Assembly (NCBI RefSeq): GCF_028640845.1
Contig: NC_080546.1
Span: 69,035,205-69,099,204, forward strand
From: Ahaetulla prasina
Lineage: Eukaryota > Chordata > Lepidosauria > Squamata > Colubridae
Length of the DNA stretch: 64,000 nt
Reading direction: 5' to 3'
Positions 20,752-32,150 of this stretch are shown here, one piece after another. Both the position numbers and the translations under genes were made by a program. The notes under the pieces are model-generated. The model ran no database searches. It was not told where the DNA came from and saw only the letters and a program-made list of their open reading frames with translations. Position 1 is the first letter of the stretch. The number at the start of each line of letters is the position of its first letter.

Positions 20752-20925
20752 TGCAATAGCACACTTATATACTGCTTCATAGTGCTTTATACCCTCTCTA
20801 AGCAGTTTACAAAGTCAGCATATTGGCCCCAACAATCTGGTTGTTGAGTTGGTGAGAATCAAGATGGCAGTCGGCAGAATTAGCCTGTAATACTGCATTC
20901 TAACCAATGCACCACCATACCTCTT
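20752..20925 (-). mobile_element. tRNA-derived SINE (minus)
   Basis: Same repeat as 1-100 and 27925-28160. The minus strand begins with a gtggtgcattggttagaatg tRNA-like head and includes gctgactttgtaaactgctt. No B box is intact, so it is an old copy. Confidence 0.6.
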
Positions 20926-21389
20926 CCCCTATCTGAAATAGGTTCCAGATAAGCAAAAAAAATAAGACAAAACTGTATAATATCCCCTTATTTATTCAAA
21001 TTATATGCTGAATATACTCAAGGTGTTGAGTATTGATTGGAAACATACTAGTGTGGTTTTAAAACTGCAAAAAGAAATACCAATAACTGAATTATACTGC
21101 TACTATTTCAATAGCTGAAAATGCATATGATTCAGATGTTCTGATAATTAAAATCATGGTGCAGAGTGAAAAAATGGGACTAAGATTAAATATAAAGATT
21201 AATGAGTACACAAACGAACCTTAGCATTTACAAAATTTTTGTGTTGTTGAAGTGGTGGATAGCTTTTGCCTTTTACATTTAGCCATCAATAGTAGCAGTA
21301 AAAAATACACCATAGTCTAGCCCTTGGAAAAGGTATTCGTATGCCATGATATATCTACATCTACAAAGAAAGGAATTGTACAGGCAATT
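20926..21389. other. AT-rich DNA, nothing recognised
   Basis: No supported feature between the SINE and the BovB remnant. The part after 21300 may be more decayed BovB sequence. Confidence 0.4.
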
Positions 21390-21505
21390 AGTTTTACTAT
21401 GACACTATATGGAAGCAAAAGTTGGATCCTTAAGAAGCAAAATAAAAATAGTATTGATGCTTTTGAACTTTGGTATTGAAGAAGATTCTTATTAATCTTT
21501 TCCAA
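21390..21505 (+). pseudogene. BovB (RTE) LINE RT C-terminal fragment
   Basis: The plus frame reads LYGSKSWILKKQNKNSIDAF then ELWY, a stop, and RRFLL. This matches the RTE/BovB pattern YG.E.W.L.K....I.AFE.W.WRR, with the second Trp changed to a stop. BovB is the retrotransposon known for transfer between squamates and ruminants. Only about 35 codons are recognisable. Confidence 0.65.
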
Positions 21506-22110
21506 TACCAAAAAAGACAGATCATGCCAAACATCTTATTTCATTATTTGACAAAGTGATTAAATTAGTGTATCAGCGAAATACTGTGGACTTAGTATAG
21601 TTAGACTTTGGTAAACCATTTGACAAAGTAGACCACAACCTACTTCTTGGTAAGCTAGAAAAATGTCAGATAGACAGCATCACCACCAGATGAATTTGTA
21701 ACTGGCTGACAAACCCCACTCAGCAAGTAGTCCTTAATAGTACTAGATCGACACGGAGGGAAGTAAGTAGTGGGGTACCACAAAGCTCCATCATAGGCTC
21801 ATTATTCTTCAATATCTTCATAAACAACTTATATGAGGGAATAGAAGGGGAATTCATCAAATTTACAGATAGCACTAAGCTGGCGGAATAGACAACATCC
21901 CAAAAGATAGGCTCAGAATCCAAATGAATCCTGACAGTTTTGAACACTGGGCCCTTCCAACAAAATGAAATTTAATGTAGAGAAAAATAAGGTTCTACAC
22001 TTAGGTAGGAAAAAACCAAATATGCAAGTACAGATTAGTGAAACCTGGCTCAAAAGCAGTGAAAGGGATCTTGGAGTCCTAGTGAACAATCAGTTAAATG
22101 ACTGGAGCAT
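21506..22110 (+). pseudogene. CR1 LINE reverse transcriptase fragment
   Basis: Colinear with 28500-29300 of the CR1 below: CQTSYFI, ivrLDFGKPFDKVDHNLLL, STRREVSSGVPQ, LFFNIFINNLYEGIEGEFIK, ERDLGVLVNNQLN. It has several stops, and the catalytic box reads FTDS in place of FADD, so it is an old dead copy. Confidence 0.75.
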
Positions 22111-22444
22111 ACTGTTCAAAAAAAACCAGACTCTATAAAAGAGGAGGTGGAGTTGCACTAAAGGACCACAACATTACTACCGTATTTCCTGAAAATAAGA
22201 CAGGGTCTTATTTTCTTTTGAATCCCAGAATAAAGGCTTGGCCTTATTATTGGGGGTCTTATTATTTCAGGGTGCAGGAGGCCCCTGCGCACTCACAGCT
22301 GGGGTCAGGCAGAGAGACTTTGCGCGCCACCATCAAGCCCCTCCCCTCCCATGGTGTATGTCAGTAGAACGCAAGCGGCCCAAAGGTACCAAATCGTGTG
22401 AGTGCCTGTCCCCACTCTCCACTCACATGCCTCCCAGGCCTCAC

Positions 22445-22561
22445 CATGTCGATGTGGGCAAAGCCGGTGAGCACCAGGTCCTTGAGGAGCTGGTAGCCAA
22501 TGCCACTGGTGCCCACCACCAGCACCCACACAGAAGCCACAGCCAGGACCAGCTCTTCCTG
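22445..22561 (-). pseudogene. UBA2 (SUMO E1 subunit) first-exon-like fragment, transposon cargo
   Basis: The minus frame reads LQEELVLAVASVW then VLVVGTSGIGYQLLKDLVLT and GFAHIDM, 39 codons without a stop. This matches the N-terminus of UBA2/SAE2, the catalytic subunit of the SUMO-activating enzyme, where the segment is an adenylation-domain nucleotide-binding strand and GxGGIG loop (here GTSGIG, so one glycine of the loop is altered). Similarity stops at ATG|GTGAGG, a good splice-donor sequence, so genomic exon plus intron sequence seems to have been copied, not mRNA. No initiator Met is seen. It is not expected to make protein. Orthology is by eye only; other E1-like genes are less similar in the LLK.LVLTGF.HID stretch. 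Confidence 0.65.
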
Positions 22562-22594
22562 CAGTGTTCAGCTCCAGCTCCAGCTGTCACCATA

Positions 22595-22805
22595 GAGTGG
22601 AAAGCACACTCTCAGAGGGGCCACTGCCCTGGTTTGGAAGCTGCAGAGACAGAGTTTGGGGGAGAGAAAGAAAGACTTCTGCTGCTTCCTTGCATGCAAC
22701 CAAAAGCAGAAGCAGCAGAAGTCTTTCTTTCTCTCCCCCAACTCTGCCTCTGCAGCTTCCAAACCCCAGCCAGGGCAGCAGCTGCTCCTGGAGTGTGCTT
22801 CCCAC
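22595..22805. repeat. Foldback hairpin inside the TIR element
   Basis: gagagaaagaaagacttctgc (about 22662) is mirrored by gcagaagtctttctttctct (about 22718). Arms continue outward through gcagagacagagtttggggg / cccccaactctgcctctgc to the cactctcagaggggc / gctcctggagtg area. The arms are roughly 90 bp with a short loop. Confidence 0.8.
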
Positions 22806-23757
22806 TGGGAGTGTGCTTCGCCAGAGGCCTCCCCTTCCCCCCTGCTCCTCTCTGCTCCAATCACCCCGCAGTCGTCGTCCCCGAGCACTGACCAACCAGA
22901 GTACCCACTGGGGAGCCCATGAAGCCCCTCTACCTTGGGAGTGCCCAGACTGGACGGAAACCAGGCCAGATTCTTCCTGGGGAAGTGAGCTTCACGGGAC
23001 CCTTGCCCACCCTCCTTTCCTCCCGTAGGCCCCACTTATTCTTTCCAGGTGCCTGGCAGCGAGATGTCGGGCAACCGTGCTGAGGACAGCCCTGACAGAC
23101 ATACCTCGGCCGGACCAGCCATGGCCAACACTTCTTGCCTGTGGCTGAGCTTGGCTGTAGGGGGCCACCAGGCCTCTGCAGGCAGCTGCAGCAGCAGTAA
23201 CACCTGCAGCGCCTCAGCCATACCCGCCAAGATACCCACACCAAGCTGCAGGACATGCCAGGCCTGCCATTGTAGTCCTCCGCAACTGCCCACCACGCCT
23301 GGAGGCCTCTGCCGCTGGTGGCTGCCCTTCCACGAAGCCCTGGGGCAGCAATGCTTGCACTTGGGCTGCTGTGACAAGTGCTTGGTAGCGCAAGCCATAT
23401 GCACGCAGCACGGGGACAAGAGCGGGTGGGCCACCACCATGGCATAGGAGCAGGTGCTCAAGGTTTACAGTCGGTGCCGCAGGCGGCGGAAGGGGCAAGG
23501 GGTGCAGGAGTTTGCAGGATGTGGCTGCCTTGGGAGGGTTGGGGGGGCGTGAGGGACCTGTGTGCGCGAGAGGGGGGGCTTATTTTGGAGGAGGGCATAT
23601 ATTTAGGCCCACCCCAAAAATCAGACTTGGCCTTATTTTCGGGACATGTTCTATTTTCAGGGACACACGGTACAGAAATGCATGAAACCAAAGACCTAAA
23701 CCTCCTAGAATGCATATGGGTCAATATAAAAAAAACAACAATGACATTGCCATAGGT

Positions 23758-24125
23758 CTGTGATGGCAAACCTATGGCACTTGTGCCCAAAGTGACACAC
23801 AAAGCCATATTGCCCTACACTTGTGGCCTTGCCTGTTTGTTTTCCAGGTTTCTTGCATGCATGCGCGTGCAATGCTCAGCTGTCCTTCCTGTGCGCAGCA
23901 GTGCTGAAAACCATCCTGCACATGTATGCCAGCCAGCTAATTGTCTGGTGCACATGCGTGCTAGAACCTGGAAGTTTGGCTTTTCGGAGGTGAACCCTTT
24001 GTGCATGCAGCAGTGCTGAAAACTGGCCTGCGTATGTGCACCGGCCAGCTGGTCGTAGTTTGGCTTTTCCGAAGCACGGCCCCAACAAGTGCGCAAGCAC
24101 ATGCGTGATGTTTCCGCCATCACTG
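23758..24125. mobile_element. hAT MITE, 368 bp
   Basis: Starts ctgtgatggcaaacctatgg and ends ccgccatcactg, flanked by the perfect 8-bp duplication CCATAGGT (23750-23757 and 24126-24133). Eight-base duplications and CAGTGATGG-type ends identify hAT elements. A second family member is at 56253-56502. Confidence 0.85.
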
Positions 24126-24789
24126 CCATAGGTATTTTTTGCCAACCAATTAACAAATATATGTAAGAAACACACAACAATAGTAATGGAGGACTTCAAT
24201 TATTCTGACATCAATTGGAAGACTAATTCCACACCAAGTGAGAAATCGAATAGGTTCCTGACCAACCTAGCTGACAACTTTGTTGTCCAAAAGGTAGGGG
24301 AGGGAACTAGGGAGACAATCATACTAGACTTAATTCTTACAAACAGAGAAAAAATGATAGAGGGAGTTGAAACCGCAGGAACCTTGGGTGACAGTGACCA
24401 TGTCATACTAGAATTCAACATAACCAAACAGAAGCAATAGAACATAATGATACCAGAGTTTTAGATTTTAAAAGAGCTGATTTTAACCAACTCAGAGAAA
24501 AGTTGGGAAAGATTTCTTGGGTGAAAATCCTAAAGGGGAAAACAGCTCAAGAAGTTTGCGAAATTCTGAAAAATATGATCATAAAAGCCCAGACCAGCAC
24601 AATACCACTGAAAAAGAAAAACAAGAAATCCAAGAACAAACCAGAATGGCTGCACAAAGATCTCTGACAAATTGAAAGACAAAAAGGACAAGTACAAAAA
24701 ATGGAAAAAGCGACACATAAGGCAAAATATCAGCAGATAGACCAAATCTGCAAAGATGAAGTCAGGAAATCAAAGGCTCAGAATGAACA

Positions 24790-27700
24790 ACCTGGTTGGG
24801 CACGGAGGGGGGGGTTCCCCTTATTGAGATGTGTCCGCCAGGCTTCCGTGCATTTCATCAGCTGAGGGCCCAGGGTAGGGGTGGGGGGGTGGCGGTTATT
24901 ATTAACGAATGTCTTGAACCGAGGGAGGTCACTGTGCTGCAGATAGCCGGATGTGAATCTCTCCTTGTGAAGTGGGGTCTGGGGATGCAGGTGGGTCTGC
25001 TGATTACGTACCTGGCTCCTTGCTATGTGACAGCAGCCCTGCCCGAGCTGCTTGAGGTGATAGCTGGGATGGCAGTGGATACCCCCAGACTGATGGTTTT
25101 GGGGGATTTCAACCTGCCGTTGGTAGGCGAAACCTTGATGATGGCTCAGGAGTTCATGGCCTCCATGATAGCCTTGGACCTGACCCAGTTAGTGAATGGT
25201 CCCACTCACATCGGGGGAAACACTCTGGACTTGATTTTTGTCTCGGGATAGTGGCTGAATGATCTGGAAATGGGGGATTTAACTATTGAACCCCTGTCAT
25301 GGTCAGATCATTCACTCCTCCGACTTTACTTTCGAACCGCTAACCCTCACCGCAGGGAGACGGAACCAGTTCGCTGGTTCCGTCCCAGGTGCCTGATGGA
25401 CCCAGAAAGGTTTCTGATGGAGCTTGGGCCGTCCCCTGAGGACCTAGCCCACGGCTCGGCTGAAGAACTAGTCGCCGCCTAGGGTGGCGATGGGGGCTTT
25501 AGACTGTGTCGTGCCTTTGCGGCCTCTGACCTGGCGCCGATCTCGACCAACTCCATGGTTCTCTGAGGAGCTGAGAGAGATGAAGCACCGGAAAAGATGC
25601 CTAGAGAGTATCTGGAGGTCCAGCCGATCTGAATCTGATCGAACACTGGTAAGGTCTTATATTCAGACCTACTTAGTGGTGATAAGAGCGGCAAAACATA
25701 ATTATTTTTCCGCTCTTATTGCATCGGCAGATAATCGCCTGTTTAGGGTGACCTGCTCCCTTCTTGAACAGGGGCTCGGGAGTACCCCTTGCAGGGCCGT
25801 GCTGAGGATTTTAGACAGTGTCTGTCCGATAAAATCGCTCAGATCCAGGACGGTCTGGACACTGATTGGGTAGATCCGGGTGGGATGACAGAGGTAGTTC
25901 TTGAGAATGTTATCTGGGGAGAGTTTGATGCTGTGACTCCCGAGGACATAGACAGGATACTGAGGAGGCTGAATGCGACCACATGTTTATTGGACCCGTG
26001 TTCCTCCTGGTTGGTACTGGCCACACAGGAGGTTACGCGAGGCTGGCTCCTGGGAATTATCAACGCCTCTTTAATGGAGGGTATCTTTCCTACTGCCTTG
26101 AAAGAGGGGTGGTGAGGCCCCTCCTTAAGAAGCCTTCCCTGGACCCAGCTATTTTGGCAAATTATCATCCTGTCTCCAACCTTCACTTTGTGGCGAAGGT
26201 TGTTGAGAGTGTGGTGGCATGTCAGCTTCCCCGGTACCTGGATGAAACTATCTATCTAGACCCGTTCCAGTTTGGCTTCAGGCCTGGGTACAGCACGGAG
26301 AGGACTTTGGTCGCGTTGGTTGATGATCTCTGGAGGTCTTGGGACAGGAGTTGTTCCTCTGTCCTGGTCCTATTAGATCTCTCAGCGGCTTTTGATACCA
26401 TCGACCATGGTATCCTGCTGCGGCGGTTGGGGGGTCTGGGAGTGGGGGGCACCATTTTTCAGTGGTTCTCCTCCTATCTCTCCAACCGATCGCAGACAGT
26501 GTTGGCAGGGGGGCAGAGATCGACCTCAAGGCACCTCATATGTGGGGTGCCGCAGGGGTTGGTTCTCTCGCCTCTCCTGTTCAACATCTATATGAAGCCA
26601 CTGGGCGAGATTATCCGTGGTTTTCGGGTGGAATACCATCTGTACACTGATGACACTCAGCTGTACATTTCCACCCCTAACCACCCCAATGAAGCCGTCG
26701 ACGTGATGTCCCGGTGTCTGGAAGCCGTGCGGGTCTGGATGGGGAAGAACAAGCTTAAGCTCAACCCATCCAAGACAGAGTGGCTGTGGATGCCGGCATC
26801 CCGGTACAGCCAGCTTACACCATCTCTGGCTGTTGGGGGCGAATCATTGCCCACCTCCCCGGGGGAGGGTTCGTAACTTAGGCGTTCTCCTGGATGATCG
26901 GCTGTTCTTGGAAGAATATATGACGGCCATCGCCAGGGGAGCTTTTTATCAGGTGCGCCTGATTCTCCAGTTGCATCCCTTTCTTGACCGGGATTCCCTT
27001 CGCACAGTCACTGATGCCCTTGTCACTTCCCGCCTGGACTACTGCAATGCTCTCTACATGGGGCTCCCCTTGAAGAGCACCAGGAGGCTCCAGCTGGTCC
27101 AGAATGCGGCTGCGCGGGTAATAGAAAGGGCACCGCGATGCTCCCATATAACACCTCTCCTGCGCAGCCTGCACTGGTTGCCGGTGGTCTTCTGGGTGCA
27201 ATTCAAGGTGTTGGTCATCACCTTTAAAGCACTTCATGGCACAGGACCAGGTTACTTACGGGACCGCCTACTGCCACCTATAGTCTCCCATGGGCCTGTG
27301 CGTTCCCATAGGGAGGGCCTCCTCAGGGTGCCGTCAGTCAAACAATGTCGACTGGCGGCCCCCAGGGGGAGGGCCTTCTCGGTGGGGGCTCCTGCCCTGT
27401 GGAATGAGCTACCTTTGGGGCTACGCCAACTCCCCGACCTCCGGTCTTTTAAACACGTGCTCAAGATTTTCTTATTCCACCGTGCGGGGCTAACTTGATG
27501 AAATTTTAAGTGGGGTTTTAGGATTGTTTTACTTTAGTTTTTAATTTTAATTGGCCATTTTATAATCAGTTTTTTAATACGCTTTTTAATTTTTGCCTAT
27601 GTGCATGTTGTTTTTACTTGGCTGTGCACCGCCCTGTGTCCTTCGGGAGAAGGGCGGTATAAAAATCTAATAAATAAATAAATAAATAAACAAACAAACA
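24790..27700 (+). mobile_element. L2-clade LINE nested in the CR1, frameshifted
   Basis: Endonuclease motifs LGDFNLPL (about 25097), GNTLDLIFV, LSWSDHSLL. RT motifs ANYHPVSNL, LDLSAAFDTIDHGILLRRLG (about 26373), CGVPQGLVLSPLLFNIYMKP (about 26540) and LYTDDTQLYI (about 26639), with both catalytic Asp kept. The C-terminal domain has SRLDYCNALYMGLP and LRSLHWLPV. At least five frame changes separate the pieces 24796-25251, 25270-25482, 25484-25873, 25983-26876 and 26833-27498. The 3' end is the hairpin-like gccctgtgtccttcgggaga followed by (aaat)n and (aaac)n. Clade is by motif recall. Confidence 0.85.
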
Positions 27701-27924
27701 AAGTCTTGCAACAAAAGTCAACCACAATCAAAAAAAGTTTCTTCCAACAAATAAATAACAAGAAAAAAATCGAGGAAACAGTTGGTCTTTGACTAAAGAG
27801 AAGATGGCAAGGAAGTAACAGGCAGCAGAGAGAAAACAGAGCTGCTTAACTCATTCTTTGCATCAGTCTTCACACAAAAAGAAACTATAGCCCAACCTAC
27901 CAAAAACATAACTGTAAAAGACGG

Positions 27925-28160
27925 ACTAGAAATAGCAATAACAATAGCACTTAGACAATACCACTTTACAGTGCTTTACAGCCCGCTCTAAGCAGTTTTA
28001 CAGAGTCAGCATATTGCCCCTAACGATTTGGGTCCTCATTTTACCCATTTTAGAATAATGGAAACTGAGTCAACCTTGAGCCTGGTAGGATTTGAAGTGC
28101 CAAATTGCAGGCAATTGGCAGTCAGCAGGCAACCCCTGCACCACCAAGGCTCTTAAAATA
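27925..28160 (-). mobile_element. tRNA-derived SINE nested in the CR1 (minus)
   Basis: Same family as 20752-20925. It reads, on the minus strand, gagccttggtggtgcagg then ...gactcagtttcc, and ends in a taatagcaat-type 3' end. It separates CR1 residues VKDG from SPKMERE. Confidence 0.65.
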
Positions 28161-28757
28161 AGCCCCAAAAATGGAAAGAGAACACCTGTCTGATCTTGAT
28201 GAATCACTGGGATCTAACAGATTACATCCTAGAGTTCTAAAGGAGCTGGCAGATGTCATCTCAGAACCAGTGTACTACATCTTTCAAAAATCCTGAAGCA
28301 CCTGGGAACTACCAGAGGACTGGAAAAGAGCTGATGTCGTTCCCATCTTCAAAAAAGGGGGAAAAACAGATCCAGGAAACTACAGAAAAATCAGCGTAAC
28401 ATCAATACCCGGGAAGATAATAGAAAAGATAATAAAAAAACAGATCTGCCAACATCTAGAAACGAGTAAAGTAATAACTAGAAGTCATCATGGGTTTGTT
28501 AAAAACAGATTATGCCAAACCAATTTTAATTCATTCTTCAACATAGTGACTAAATTAGTAGACCAGGGAAATATTGTGGAAATAATATACTTAGACTTTA
28601 GCAAAACATTTAACAAAGTAGACCACAACCTATTTCTTGGTAAATAGATAGCATCATCATCAGATGGATTTTAACTGGCTGACAAACCGTAATCAACAAG
28701 TAGTCCTTAATGGTACTACGTCTACATGGAGGGAAGTAAGCAGTGGAGTACCACAAG

Positions 28758-28972
28758 TAGTGGTGAAATTCAGCCGGCTCTATCCGGATCATGTGATGCA
28801 GTAGCACTGGCATCGGGAGGCTCCACCCGCCCGGATGTCATCACGTCCCATTTTTTACCCTCTGCACATGCGCAGAAGGCTCTGTGCATGTGTGGAGGAG
28901 GCATGAGCATAGCGAGCATGCACGCACTCACATTTGCGAACTGGTAGCGAAGGTAAGTGAATACCCCCCCTA
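28758..28972. mobile_element. hAT-like MITE nested in the CR1 RT, 215 bp
   Basis: Ends tagtggtgaaattcagcc and tgaataccccccccta-type; flanked by an 8-bp duplication with one mismatch, ACCACAAG (28750-28757) and GCCACAAG (28973-28980). It splits the RT motif VPQ|GSILGP. Confidence 0.8.
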
Positions 28973-29924
28973 GCCACAAGGTTCCATCTTAGGCCCAGTA
29001 CTCTTCAATATCTTCATAAGCGATTTAGATGAAGGTATAGAAGGGGAACTTACCAAATTTGCGGACAATACTAAGCTGGCAGGAATAGCCAACACCCTAG
29101 ATGGTAAACTCAAGGTCCAGATGGATCTTAACAGACTCAAAAACTGGGCCCTATTTAACAAAATGAAATTCAATGTAGAAAAAAGTAAAGTCTTAGATTT
29201 AGGGAAGAAAAAGTACACATATAGACTGGGTAAAACCAGGTTTAATAGCAGTAACTGTGAGAGGGATCTTGGAGTCTTAGTGGACAACCAATTAAATATG
29301 AACCAACAGTGTAATGCAATCCTAAACTGCATTAACAGACGGATACAATCAAGTTCAAGTGAAGTACTAATTCCACTCTATATAAAGCCTTAGTAAGACC
29401 ACATCTAGAATACTGCATCCAGTTTTGGTCACCACACTATAAAAAAGATGTTGAGGCTCTAGAAAGAATGCAGAGAAGAGCAACCAAGATGATTAGGTGA
29501 CTGGAGGCTAAAACATACAATGAACTGTTCCAGGAATTGAGCATGGCTAGTCTAGTTGAAGAGAAGGACCAGGGGAGACATGATAGCAGTGTTCCAATAT
29601 TTGAGGAGCTGCCACAGAGAGGAGGGGGTCAACCTATTTTCCAAAGCACCTGAAGGCCAGACAAGGAAGAATTGATGGAAACTGAACAAGGAGAGATTCA
29701 ATCTATAAATAAGGAGAATTTTTCTGACAGAACAATCAACCAATGGAACAGCTTACCTTCAGAAGTTGTGGGAGCTTCATCACTGGAGACTTTCAAGAAG
29801 AGACTGGACTGCCATCTGTCAGGAATGGTATAGGGTCTCCTGCTTGAGTGGGGGGTTGAACTAGATGACCTATACGGTCCCTTCCAACTCCGTTAATCTG
29901 TTAATTTGTTAACCTTAACCTGTT

Positions 29925-30545
29925 AATCTAAATATCCAACAATGCCGCAGCAGCCAAAAAAGCTAATGGCATCTTTGCTTGCATAAACAGAGGGATAGAG
30001 TCAAGTTGAAGTGAAATATTAGTACCGCTTTATAAAACCTTAGTAAGACCACATCTGTAATACTACGTCTATTTTTGGTTACCACATCATAAAAAGATGT
30101 TGAAACTTTGGAAATAAAGCAGAGAAGAGCAATAAAGATGTTTAGGGGCCTGGAGACTAAAATATGAAGAACAGTTTCAGAAATTGGGTATGACTAGTCT
30201 AATGAAAGAAGAATTAGGGATGATATGATACCAGTGTTCCAATATTTGAAGGGCTGCCACACAAAGAAGAGGGGGTCAACCTATTTTCCCAAGTACCAGA
30301 AAGCAAGAAAACAATGGATGGAAACGAATCAAGGACAGAATTAACCTAGAATTAAGGAGAAATTTCCTAATAGTGAGAACAATTAATCAGTGGAACAGCT
30401 TGCCTTCAGAAATTGTGGTTGCTTCATCACTGCAGGCCTTTAAGAAGGGACTGGAGAGCCACTTGTCTGAAATGGTATAGGGTCTTCTGCTTGAGCAGGG
30501 GGTTGGACTAGAATACCTCTAAAATCCCTTCCAACTCTATTCTAA
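29925..30545 (+). mobile_element. 5'-truncated CR1 3' end
   Basis: Begins with aatgccgcagcagccaaaaa and follows the same order as 29330-29910 (ttagtaagaccacatctg, gggggtcaacctattttccc, ttgcttcatcactgcaggcc), ending ccttccaactctattc. Second, older copy lying directly behind the first CR1. Confidence 0.85.
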
Positions 30546-31016
30546 ATGTCACAGCTAAAAAACAAAACAAATGGATAATGGAACCAGTCAACTTAGAGTT
30601 TTCTCTCAGGGCATAAATGACCAGCCTCAAATTTATCATATTCTGTGAAATCTTTATCATGTGAAAAGTCTATAATGGTAGAAAGGTAAAGGAAAGTGAA
30701 AAGCATGGCCAGAAGTAAGGTGAATGAGTTTAATTAAAGTGGTGATGAGTGCACTGTTAGAAGTTCTGAAAGCTCAAGCTGAAGACTAACCACGTTGGAG
30801 AGGTCTGCCTATTTAATTGCTGAGAATCAACATTAACTTGATGCACATAATCAAATCAACAGGTGTAGATAAACATACAGAGGTACATACTGTAGTAAAT
30901 GTTTGCCAAGATTGATGACATGACAATATATAGTCAGTGAAAAATCTCTTTTAATTCTCTATATTGTATAGATTGTGTTTAGCTGTTCTATATGGGATCA
31001 CTTTCCCAATACAAGT
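30546..31016. other. DNA without recognised features
   Basis: No repeat or exon supported between CR1 and repeat A. Confidence 0.45.
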
Positions 31017-32150
31017 ACTCACCTACTTATGATCACAATTGAGCCCAAAATTTCTGTTCCTAAGTAAAACATTTGTTAAGTGAACTTTGCCCCATTATGC
31101 GACCTTTCTTGCCACAGTTTTAAATGAATCACTGCAGTTGTTAAGATAGTAACACAATTGTTAAGTGAATCTGGCTTCCCTATGGACTTTGCTTGTAAGA
31201 AAGTCACAAAAGATGACCACATAGTTGTTGTGGCCCACTCAGACAATGAGAAGATTGGGGAGGAACTTGGCCAAGTCCTGGAATCTGGGGAAGGGTCTGA
31301 TGAATGCTCTGCATTGGAAGCAGAGATAGGGCCAGGGCCATCTGACATTTCCCAGCTGCCTTCGGAGTCGGAGCTAGGTGGAGAAGAATAGCTGGGGCCT
31401 GTTCCAGATGCATGTATGCACAGAACTGTCAGAAGAGCAGAACAATTGAGGAACAGGGGCCGACTCGGGAAGTCGGATGCTGAATGGCCCCTCCCTGGCT
31501 GTGGAATAAAATAGAAGCAAAAGGGGAGTGGTGGTTGCAGAAGACAACAGTTTGTATTTCTTTCGGAAGATTTGCTTATTACGGTTTGTGCCTCAGAGAC
31601 TTCTTGCCAAGAAGTAATTTACAGCTTTGCGACTGGAAGCTCAGCCTGGCAATTATCCAAGGACTGATAAGGTCTGTTATTGCAATTAACTCTTGGAAGG
31701 ATTATTGCCTGCAGTTTTCTGTGTGTGAATGCCATGAATTCACAGTGCTAAAATAAAGAGGGGTTTTTTAGGACAAGGAGTCTGTTTCTTGGTTCTGCTA
31801 AGGCTGGGCCAGAACAATACACTAGGACACTGCAACTATAATAAATACGAGTCACTTGTCAAGCATCCGAATTTTGATCCTGTGACCATGGTGATGTCTG
31901 TGGAAATTCTCAGTCATCCAGGTCACAGTTGTCTTAAAGATACCTTTTTCTTCAAAAAGCAATTAGATTGGTTTTTTTCTTCCTCAAAGGAAAACTAGTC
32001 GTCTTTTGAAGAAAAAAGCATCTTTGAGACGACTATGGGGATATTGCAATGGTCATAAGTGTGAAAAACAGTCATAAGTCCCTTTTTTCAGTGGCGTTGC
32101 AACTTTGAATGGTCACTAAATGAGCAGTTGTAAGTCAAGGATTACCTGTA
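31017..32150 (-). repeat. Dispersed repeat A (minus), split by a solo LTR and a Penelope-type fragment
   Basis: Minus-strand order matches 105-690: it starts near 32150 (gtaatccttgacttacaact) and ends near 31017 (ctcaattgtgatcataagta). Insertions are at 31226-31816 (LTR) and 31894-32033 (phrases gtggaaattctcagtcatcc and ggaaaactagtcgtcttttg, Penelope-type repeat debris). Confidence 0.7.
31226..31816 (+). mobile_element. Solo LTR, family 1 (plus)
   Basis: 591 bp from TGTTGTGGCCCACTCAG to gggccagaaca. AATAAA at 31752-31757. Flanking bases atagt and ataca may be a decayed 5-bp duplication. Frame T|GTT|GTG encodes GEELGQVLESGEGSD and EAEIGPGPSD, has one stop at 31389-31391, and continues in the same frame with VPDACMHRTVRRAEQLRNRG, matching the C-terminal part of the copy at 5100-5712. 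Confidence 0.8.

Larger units (their letters stand above)
22180..23670. mobile_element. Mariner-like TIR element with captured host DNA, 1.49 kb
   Basis: Ends ccgtatttcctgaaaataag and cttattttcgggacatgttc...gggacacacgg form inverted repeats of the 1276-1410 family, flanked by TA (22178-22179 and 23671-23672). The interior is strikingly GC-rich against an AT-rich background. It carries a UBA2-like exon on the minus strand (22561-22445), a hairpin (22595-22805) and a GC-rich block at 23040-23460 with open frames of unknown origin. No transposase is present, so movement would depend on an enzyme supplied from elsewhere. Confidence 0.7.
24180..29910 (+). mobile_element. CR1 LINE interrupted by L2 LINE, SINE and hAT MITE
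   Basis: Plus-strand CR1 pol. Endonuclease C-terminus at 24186-24440 (MEDFNYSDINW, ILDLILTNRE, GDSDHVILEF) and linker to 24789. The frame resumes at 27701 with SFFASVFTQKE, then LHPRVLKELADVISEP (28216), DWKRADVVPIFKKGGK, GNYRKISVTSIPGKI, IYLDFSKTFNKVDH, VSSGVPQ, a MITE, then GSILGPVLFNIFISDLDEGI (28981) and the ERDLGVLVDNQLN block. The 3' UTR is gggggttgaactagatgacc...cttccaactccgttaatctg near 29850-29905. The catalytic box reads FADN (FADD expected), so it is inactive. Net length is about 2.35 kb. Confidence 0.9.

Noticed and set aside
22238..23808. Several 80-217-codon open frames on both strands as host genes
   Set aside because: They are shadows of a GC-rich transposon interior, overlap each other on both strands, and lie between TIRs. 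Only the short UBA2-like segment has a family match.
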